Shown one piece after another: positions 58,922-64,000 of a stretch of 64,000 bases of DNA. The notes under the pieces are model-generated. The model worked only from the letters and a program-made list of their open reading frames with translations, was not told the DNA's origin and ran no database searches. The stretch is from Acinetobacter sp. ANC 4204 (GTDB taxonomy: Bacteria > Pseudomonadota > Gammaproteobacteria > Pseudomonadales > Moraxellaceae). The position numbers were made by a program, and so were the translations under genes. The stretch covers positions 62,001-126,000 of the forward strand of contig NZ_NEFZ01000009.1 in assembly GCF_002135205.1 (NCBI RefSeq), in the 5' to 3' direction. Positions within the stretch are counted from its first letter, which is position 1. Every line of letters begins with the position of its first letter.

Positions 58922-60835
58922 GTGGCTTTGTCAAGCGCAATTCAAACTGCCGATTTAGAGTGGCAACAAGTTGATGGCATTGATGTGCCAGTTTCAAAAC
59001 AATTTGGCGATGTCTATTTTTCCAAAGACAATGGTCTACTCGAAACACGCCATGTGTTTTTAAATGGCAACGATTTATCTGAGCGCCTGTCAAATCTTCA
59101 GCCCTTTGAATATTTTAGTGTTGGTGAAACTGGCTTTGGCACAGGGCTCAACATCTTGGCACTTTGGCAACTTTGGCAACAAGTACGGCCAAATAACCAC
59201 AGCCATCTCCATGCCATTTCAGTTGAAAAATTTCCGCTATCTAAGGCTGATCTGATACGCGCACTCGATGCTTGGCCTGAACTTAAACCGATCGCCGATG
59301 AATTGATAACACAATACCCGCATCCGATTGCGGGTTGTCATCGCCTGAGCTTCCCTAATGAACGTTTTAGCCTAGACCTTTGGTTAGGCGATGCCCACGA
59401 TGTTTTCCCTAGTATGGCAAAAACCAGTAGCGTTAACGCATGGTTCCTCGATGGGTTTGCACCCTCATGTAATCCTGACATATGGGAAGAACAAGTTCTT
59501 CAACATATTATTCGCCTATCAGATGTCGGGACGACCTTTGCTTCATTTAGTGTTGCAGGCGTGCTCAAACGTGGTTTAACACAGCATGGTATTTCTATTT
59601 CACGTCCGCGTGGATTTAAACACAAACGCGAAATGCTCAAAGCCATCTGGTTCCCTGCTGAGCCTGAACATACATCAGATGCTGTAGACGCCAAATCGGT
59701 ATCGGATCAAAACCGACCTGGTCAACGACCATACCCTTTTAAACAGCGCCATATCGCAATCATAGGTGCAGGGATTGCAGGTTTAACTAGTGCATGGGCC
59801 TTTGCTGAGCGTGGGCACCAAGTCACGCTCTACGACCAATCTGAGCCACTCGCAGGAGGTTCAGGCAATCCGCTGGCCTTACTCAACCCCAAACTTTGTC
59901 CGATTGAACAAAGTCATGAACATCTCATGACCTTGGCTTGGCAACATGCTTTACAGCACTATTCCAAATTTCAAGCTTTTCGCCCGATTCAAGTACATCA
60001 ACTGGCGCTTAAAAAAGCCGAAGACTTACTCGATCTCGAACCACAATATCCTGCGGGTCTTTTGACAGCCGAAACCGCTGCTGATTCAGCGTTAATCACT
60101 GAATATTCCAGTCTGAATTTAACCGAAGCGGGCGCCGTTTCACCACATCAACTCAGAGATCAAATCTTAGCGCATCCGCTGATTCAGTTCGTACAAGCCA
60201 ACATTACTCAAATCCATCCAGAGCACAATGAAATCGTAGATGAACAAGCTCAATCTCTAGGTCAGTTTGATCACGTGATTGTGTGTTGTGCACGCCACAC
60301 GGCTACTTTCTTTGAGCAGTACCCTGTGCTGAAGCCCATTCGTGGACAAGTTAGCTGGGTGGAGAACACGTCACAAGCATTCGCACTTGATCAAGCCTAT
60401 AGCTATGGTGGCTATTGTATGCAGCTTGATGCTCAACAGCTCATCTTAGGCGCATCCTTCTATCCGAATCGGGACGACAGCGATGTTTTGCTTGAAGACC
60501 ATGTGCATAACTACGAGCTTATCCACAGTGTCTTTCCAGATTATGCACAATCACTTCCTGATGTGAGGACTTGGCAAGGCCGTGCATCCGTTCGCGCGCA
60601 AAGTTTGGACTATTTTCCAGTACTTGGTAGAATGTCCGAACAGTCTGAAGTTTATAGCTTTGCAGGCCTAGGCTCTAAGGGCTTCTTATTTGCGCCTTTA
60701 TGCAGTGAAATTTTAGTGGCACAGATACTAAAAGAGGCCTGCCCTGTTCCTGAGTCACTGCTACAAAAGCTCAGTCCAACCCGATTCCACAAGAAAGTCA
60801 AAGCCAAAAAGCCTTATTTTAAAGCGCAGTCTTAG
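58922..60835 (+). CDS. mnmC: Bifunctional tRNA mnm5s2U34 enzyme MnmC
   Basis: MnmC finishes the wobble uridine modification mnm5(s2)U. The 637-residue protein has an N-terminal SAM methyltransferase domain (VGETGFGTGLNILALWQLWQ, then WFLDGFAPSCNPDIWEEQVL). A C-terminal FAD-dependent oxidoreductase domain begins near residue 275 with HIAIIGAGIAGLTSAWAFAE, then LAGGSGNPLALLNPKL and FAGLGSKGFLFAPLCSEILV. It starts at GTG 58922 because the conserved region begins immediately after. Translation is not coupled to the gene upstream (30-base gap). Confidence 0.95.
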   Translation: MALSSAIQTADLEWQQVDGIDVPVSKQFGDVYFSKDNGLLETRHVFLNGNDLSERLSNLQPFEYFSVGETGFGTGLNILALWQLWQQVRPNNHSHLHAISVEKFPLSKADLIRALDAWPELKPIADELITQYPHPIAGCHRLSFPNERFSLDLWLGDAHDVFPSMAKTSSVNAWFLDGFAPSCNPDIWEEQVLQHIIRLSDVGTTFASFSVAGVLKRGLTQHGISISRPRGFKHKREMLKAIWFPAEPEHTSDAVDAKSVSDQNRPGQRPYPFKQRHIAIIGAGIAGLTSAWAFAERGHQVTLYDQSEPLAGGSGNPLALLNPKLCPIEQSHEHLMTLAWQHALQHYSKFQAFRPIQVHQLALKKAEDLLDLEPQYPAGLLTAETAADSALITEYSSLNLTEAGAVSPHQLRDQILAHPLIQFVQANITQIHPEHNEIVDEQAQSLGQFDHVIVCCARHTATFFEQYPVLKPIRGQVSWVENTSQAFALDQAYSYGGYCMQLDAQQLILGASFYPNRDDSDVLLEDHVHNYELIHSVFPDYAQSLPDVRTWQGRASVRAQSLDYFPVLGRMSEQSEVYSFAGLGSKGFLFAPLCSEILVAQILKEACPVPESLLQKLSPTRFHKKVKAKKPYFKAQS

Positions 60836-60900
60836 TTCTGCTTTTGACTCAAGTGCAGCGCATGGCGCTATAGAGAAAATTCATATTTCCAAGACATTAA

Positions 60901-60922
60901 AAAAGCGCCTTACGGCGCTTTT
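60901..60922. terminator. Bidirectional terminator between mnmC and the rhodanese gene
   Basis: AAAAGCGCC (60901-60909) pairs with GGCGCTTTT (60914-60922) around TTAC, with T tracts on both strands between convergent genes. Confidence 0.9.
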
Positions 60923-60933
60923 TTTGCTGTTGC

Positions 60934-61248
60934 TTAGTTGCCCTGCTCTAAGGCTAGACCAGCATCACGAGCAGCACGAGTACCGCCCATTAAAATGACA
61001 TACTCACGCGCACTATCAAAACCTTCAAGTAGCTCTGCTGCACGTGGTGCTTTGCTTCCGCCGCCACATAATATATAAATCGGTTGACCCGTCGACACCT
61101 GAGTAAGGCTCTGTGCCGATAGTCCTGTGATGGGCTGATTAACCGCCCCTTTCACGTGTGCTTCGGCATAAGCATTTGAATCGCGTACATCCCAGATGAT
61201 CGCATCCTCTGGGAACTCAAATGTTGTAATTTCTTGTTTACGGATCAT
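60934..61248 (-). CDS. Single-domain rhodanese
   Basis: The 104-residue cytosolic product has the rhodanese fold (DAIIWDVRDSNAYAEAHVKG, then GAVNQPITG) and the active-site loop LCGGGSKAPRAAELLEGF with the sulfur-carrying Cys. The ATG at 61248 has AAGGAG 7 bases ahead and is preferred over the longer frame. The gene is divergent from yajQ. It is a sulfur carrier by family; its partner is unknown. Confidence 0.88.
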   Translation of the reverse strand: MIRKQEITTFEFPEDAIIWDVRDSNAYAEAHVKGAVNQPITGLSAQSLTQVSTGQPIYILCGGGSKAPRAAELLEGFDSAREYVILMGGTRAARDAGLALEQGN

Positions 61249-61339
61249 TGCGCACTCCTTTGATGTAAACAACACTTGGCAAATGAAGAAAACATCCCTA
61301 GCATCTCAGATATTCTTTCTATTTGTAAAGGTCTAATCC

Positions 61340-61828
61340 ATGCCATCTTTTGATATTGTTTCAGAATTAGAAATTTTTGAGGTAAATCATGCTGTTCAGA
61401 ATACCCAAAAGGAAATTGCAACCCGTTTTGACTTCCGAGGTCAAGATGTTTCAATTGAACTCAATGAAAAAAACAAAGAAATTAAAATCTCAACAGAAAG
61501 TGATTTCCAGTGCGAACAAGTTTATACCATGTTAGAGAACCATTTCTTTAAGCGTAAAGTTGATATTCAAGCGCTTGATCCACAAAAAATGACCGCTTCA
61601 GGTAAAAATGTACTTCAAGTGGTGAAATTAAAAGACGGACTTGACTCAGATACCGCAAAAAAAATTAACAAAGCCATTAAAGAAAGTGGCATTAAAGTGC
61701 AATCTTCAATTCAAGGCGACAAAATTCGTGTGACTGATAAAAAGCGCGATACATTACAGCAAGTAATGACGTTTTTAAAAGAACAGCAATTTGGTCTGCC
61801 TTTACAGTTCAATAACTTTAAAGACTAA
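61340..61828 (+). CDS. yajQ: YajQ-family nucleotide-binding protein
   Basis: The 162-residue product starts MPSFDIVSELEIFEVNHAVQNTQKEI, then TRFDFRGQDVSIELNE, and has the characteristic ASGKNVLQVVKLKDGLDSDTA and RVTDKKRDTLQQVMTFLKEQ. Members bind cyclic di-GMP or RNA and some act as effectors in virulence. In the window no partner (for example a LysR regulator) is adjacent. The next gene follows 28 bases on. Confidence 0.94.
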   Translation: MPSFDIVSELEIFEVNHAVQNTQKEIATRFDFRGQDVSIELNEKNKEIKISTESDFQCEQVYTMLENHFFKRKVDIQALDPQKMTASGKNVLQVVKLKDGLDSDTAKKINKAIKESGIKVQSSIQGDKIRVTDKKRDTLQQVMTFLKEQQFGLPLQFNNFKD

Positions 61829-61856
61829 TCCCCTTGTTCGATCATTTGAGGTAACT

Positions 61857-62357
61857 ATGCCAAAGGCCAATCGCTTATCTAAAATTGTAAAAGCCACTTC
61901 TCGCTTGCCGAAAGCGTTGCGTACACGATTATGGAGTCAAGCTTTTGGTCGCATAGTTCCCATGGTCGGCAGTGCTCATATCCGTTATTTACAAGTGAGT
62001 CATAGTGAAGTCGTCGTCAAAATTGAAAACCACCGAGCTATGCAAAACCATATTGGTCAACTACATGCCTGTGCCATGGCCTTGATTGCTGAAACGGCAA
62101 CAGGTTTTGTCACAGGGATGAATGTGCCTGACCATTGCATCGTTCTGATTAAAAGCATGCATATTGACTTTAAACGTCCAAGTAAAGGTGCCATGACAGC
62201 GACAGCCACCTTAACACCAGAACAACAGCAACTGATGCAAACTACCGCCAAAGGTGAAACTTTAGTTTCTGTGACAGTAATGGATGAATCGGGTGAAGCA
62301 CCTGTTCAATGTGAAATGTTATGGGCTTGGCTCGATAAAGCATCATTAAAAAAATAA
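61857..62357 (+). CDS. DUF4442 hotdog-fold protein (putative thioesterase)
   Basis: The 166-residue product has a basic N-terminus (KANRLSKIVKATSRLPKALR), then VGSAHIRYLQVSHSEVVVKI and the central hotdog helix NHIGQLHACAMALIAETATG. This is the DUF4442/YiiD-C layout related to 4-hydroxybenzoyl-CoA thioesterases. Substrate unknown. The ATG at 61857 with GAGGTAACT ahead fits better than the longer frame overlapping yajQ. Confidence 0.85.
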   Translation: MPKANRLSKIVKATSRLPKALRTRLWSQAFGRIVPMVGSAHIRYLQVSHSEVVVKIENHRAMQNHIGQLHACAMALIAETATGFVTGMNVPDHCIVLIKSMHIDFKRPSKGAMTATATLTPEQQQLMQTTAKGETLVSVTVMDESGEAPVQCEMLWAWLDKASLKK

Positions 62358-62448
62358 GAATGTAAATATAACTTACTGTTTGGTAAGTATAAAATTTACA
62401 ACAATACGCTAAAGCCGCGACTAAAACTTACTATATCTTTGCTTCAAC

Positions 62449-62490
62449 TCAGCTCAAAATCATGCTACATAATATGAATATTTGAGCTGA
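62449..62490 (+). promoter_or_regulatory. Inverted repeat immediately upstream of the NTF2-like lipoprotein gene
   Basis: TCAGCTCAAA (62449-62458) and TTTGAGCTGA (62481-62490) are perfect 10-base arms around a 22-base loop that contains TACATAATAT (promoter -10-like). The right arm ends four bases before the ATG (62495). It could be an operator or, in RNA, a hairpin that hides the ribosome binding site. Confidence 0.5.
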
Positions 62491-62494
62491 CTTA

Positions 62495-62992
62495 ATGAAA
62501 AAAAGACTAATTTTAGCAACGACCCTATTTTCTTTAGGGCTTGTCGCCTGCCAACAACACAACCCAGCCAACACATCGGTTTCAACAACGCCGAGTCACC
62601 ATTCTGCCTCTGCTCTGACCGAACAGAATAAAAAAATTGTGGTGGACTTTTATGAAGGGGTTTTTAGCAAACATCAGGTTCAAACCTATTCAGACCGCTA
62701 TATTGGTACACAATATATTCAACATAATCCCTATGTTGCAGACGGCAAAGCGCCTTTTGTAAACTATTTCACCCAGTATTTTAAAGAACACCCACAAGCA
62801 AAAAGTACCATCAAACGTGTGATTTCCGATGGTGATTTGGTTGTACTGCACGTCCACTCCACCCAAAATGCACAAGACCGCGGAGAGGCTGTCGTTGATA
62901 TTTTCCGTGTCGAACAAGGCAAAATTGTAGAACATTGGGATGCCGTGCAGAGCGTGCCTGCCGAATCAGCAAATAGCAACACGATGTTCTAA
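62495..62992 (+). CDS. NTF2-like (SnoaL-type) lipoprotein
   Basis: The 165-residue precursor has a lipobox signal (FSLGLVACQQ, Cys near 19) and a Ser/Thr/His-rich linker. An NTF2/SnoaL-like domain follows: VVDFYEGVFSKHQVQTYSDR, then YIQHNPYVADGKAPFVNYFT, HVHSTQNAQDRG and VDIFRVEQGKIVEHWDAVQ. Related proteins are small hydrolases or isomerases or bind ligands; the enzyme role is not shown here. A lipid anchor places it in the envelope. It stands alone with an inverted repeat over its start. Confidence 0.82.
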   Translation: MKKRLILATTLFSLGLVACQQHNPANTSVSTTPSHHSASALTEQNKKIVVDFYEGVFSKHQVQTYSDRYIGTQYIQHNPYVADGKAPFVNYFTQYFKEHPQAKSTIKRVISDGDLVVLHVHSTQNAQDRGEAVVDIFRVEQGKIVEHWDAVQSVPAESANSNTMF

Positions 62993-63020
62993 AGCTTAAT
63001 CACTTTTCAAATAGTTATAA

Positions 63021-63046
63021 AAAAGCCAGTATTATTACTGGCTTTT
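63021..63046. terminator. Terminator between the NTF2-like gene and the YciA-type gene
   Basis: AAAAGCCAGT (63021-63030) pairs with ACTGGCTTTT (63037-63046) around a 6-base loop, between convergent genes; T tracts exist on both strands. Confidence 0.88.
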
Positions 63047-63060
63047 AGCTCGTCTCAAGC

Positions 63061-63483
63061 TTAATTGGCTTGATTGGCAAAAAATTTCTCTTTCACATCA
63101 GTTGGAATTTGGCGCTTATTGCCTTTGACATCCACTGCCACAAAGGTAAATACACCTTCAGTTACACGTACAGGTGGGCGTGAACTATCATGACTGTCCC
63201 ATACCTCAATTTCCATTTGAATCGAGGTATTGCCTACTTTTAAAATTTTAGTATAACAACTAATCACGTCCCCGACTTTGACAGGGACCAAGAACGTCAT
63301 CTGATTAATCGAAATCGTTGCACAACGCCCTTTACTAAAGCGTTCTGCATGAATTGCGCCGGCCAAATCCATTTGTGACACAATCCAACCACCAAACACA
63401 TCTCCACTCCAGTTGGTATCAGCTGGCATTGCAATCGTTTGAAGAGATAGCATCCCTTCTGGTTTCACATGAATCTCTGACAC
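63061..63483 (-). CDS. YciA-type acyl-CoA thioesterase
   Basis: The 140-residue hotdog enzyme has TIAMPADTNWSGDVFGGWIV, then QMDLAGAIHAERFSKGRCAT and INQMTFLVPVKVGDVISCYTK, the pattern of the YciA/Acot thioesterase family with the catalytic Asp in the first motif. It hydrolyses acyl-CoA. A GTG at 63483 with GGAG seven bases ahead is preferred to the longer frame, which would overlap trxC; it leaves 17 bases between the two genes. It is co-directional with trxC. Confidence 0.85.
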   Translation of the reverse strand: MSEIHVKPEGMLSLQTIAMPADTNWSGDVFGGWIVSQMDLAGAIHAERFSKGRCATISINQMTFLVPVKVGDVISCYTKILKVGNTSIQMEIEVWDSHDSSRPPVRVTEGVFTFVAVDVKGNKRQIPTDVKEKFFANQAN

Positions 63484-63500
63484 GTTGACTCCAATTTTCG

Positions 63501-63932
63501 TTATGACTGGGCTTGCAACTGTTGATCTAACCATTGTTGCAATTGTGGCGCACGGAGCGCGCCGCTTATTCTAGCAATTTCAGTAGTTTTATTCATTAAA
63601 ACTAAGGTTGGAATACTTCGCACATTAAAGGCACTACTTAATCGTGGAGATTCTTCGGTATTAATTTTGGCAAAAATCACTTGTGGATTTTGTTTCGCCA
63701 CTTCAGCAAAATGCGGTGCCATCATTTTACAAGGACCACACCACTCTGCCCATAAGTCAATCAATACAGGCAAATCACTATGGCTAATAAACTGACTAAA
63801 ATTTTGTTCATTCAACTCAATAGGTGTAGCAGGCAGAAGCGTAGCATGACATTGGCCACAACTCGGATTAGCATTCAGCTTCTCTTCAGGGACACGATTT
63901 TTTGCCATACAGGTCGGACAGACGATAATCAT
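63501..63932 (-). CDS. trxC: Thioredoxin 2 (zinc-finger type)
   Basis: The 143-residue product has an N-terminal zinc ribbon (IIVCPTCMAKNR and SCGQCHATLLP) and a thioredoxin domain with the WCGPC motif in WAEWCGPCKMMAPHF and the cis-Pro in VRSIPTLVLM. TrxC reduces disulfides, is often induced by oxidative stress, and uses the zinc finger to alter its redox behaviour. It starts right after the stop of the upstream gene (TAA-ATG), so translation is coupled. GGAG lies ahead at about 11 bases. Confidence 0.95.
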   Translation of the reverse strand: MIIVCPTCMAKNRVPEEKLNANPSCGQCHATLLPATPIELNEQNFSQFISHSDLPVLIDLWAEWCGPCKMMAPHFAEVAKQNPQVIFAKINTEESPRLSSAFNVRSIPTLVLMNKTTEIARISGALRAPQLQQWLDQQLQAQS

Positions 63933-64000
63933 TTAATTGACTCCAATATGTTGGTGTAAAAATTCTAATTGGGTCGAAATGGCTTTTTCAAACCAGGTGG
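63933..64000 (-). CDS. 3' end of an unidentified gene upstream of trxC
   Basis: A minus-strand frame enters from beyond the window and ends at TAA (63933-63935). The last residues read WFEKAISTQLEFLHQHIGVN. The stop directly abuts the trxC start codon, so the two are probably an operon. Too little remains to name the family. Confidence 0.5.
   Translation of the reverse strand, partial: TWFEKAISTQLEFLHQHIGVN

Noticed and set aside
63484-63534. N-terminal extension of the YciA-type protein that overlaps trxC
   Set aside because: The extra residues have no family counterpart and a GTG at 63483 has a well spaced GGAG.

Overview
The window is a chromosomal segment of a gamma-proteobacterium, almost certainly an Acinetobacter species. 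The inference rests on AT-rich, compact coding, Moraxellaceae-like protein sequences, Acinetobacter-style gene order (iscX-ndk-rlmN-pilF-rodZ-ispG-hisS-yfgM-bamB-der; queA / tgt-yajC-secD-secF; macA-macB-outer membrane channel), and an ilvE gene bordering surface-polysaccharide genes, which is the known edge of the Acinetobacter LOS outer-core (OC) locus. No plasmid, phage replication module, rRNA or CRISPR array is visible.

Layout. 1-1550: the tail of a UDP-glucuronate 4-epimerase-type gene and a TupA-like ATP-grasp gene, probably the ilvE-proximal end of the OC locus. 1554-6610 (-): ilvE, glnE and an orphan GAF/histidine kinase. 6890-6977 (-): tRNA-Leu(CAA). 7160-14639 (+): queA, a two-membrane-segment protein paired with lemA, then tgt-yajC-secD-secF. 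14671-25005 (-): Sfp-type phosphopantetheinyl transferase, der, bamB, yfgM, hisS, ispG, rodZ, pilF, rlmN, ndk, iscX. 25096-27109 (-): a PAP2 phosphatase and an MgtA/SqdX-type glycosyltransferase, each preceded by the same 17-bp motif. 27258-31314 (-): a four-gene archaic (Csu/SCPU-like) chaperone-usher pilus operon with an attenuator-like hairpin after the pilin gene. 32376-35711 (-): ilvI-ilvH-ilvC, followed by a degenerate second copy of the ilvC 3' end. 36482-46214 (+): DUF4124 protein, leuS, lptE, holA and macA-macB-macC-type efflux. 46239-46655 (-): small lipoprotein. 46964-47956: an apparent solitary integron gene cassette with its own attC and no integrase. 48040-50435 (-): fabI, a Bax-inhibitor-1 protein, orn. 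50560-52874 (+): rsgA, yibN-like rhodanese, grxC, secB. 52935-54677 (-): cytochrome b562-like protein, coaBC. 54789-62992 and 63061-64000: radC, bestrophin, PHP phosphoesterase, yciB, yciI, a membrane-anchored coiled-coil protein, mnmC, a rhodanese, yajQ, a DUF4442 protein, an NTF2-like lipoprotein, a YciA-type thioesterase, trxC and a truncated gene.

Most of the window is core: translation and tRNA modification (queA, tgt, hisS, leuS, mnmC, rlmN, rsgA, der), envelope biogenesis and secretion (secDF-yajC, bamB, lptE, secB, rodZ, pilF), nitrogen and branched-chain amino acid metabolism (glnE, ilvE, ilvIHC) and redox (grxC, trxC, b562-like). The accessory material is the OC-locus tail, the pilus operon with the relic-filled gap beside ilvC, and the lone cassette between the small lipoprotein gene and fabI. 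The lone cassette is the most striking feature. Its stop codon lies inside the attC R'' box, and its left end supplies a GTTAAGC R' box that pairs with the attC GCCTAAC.
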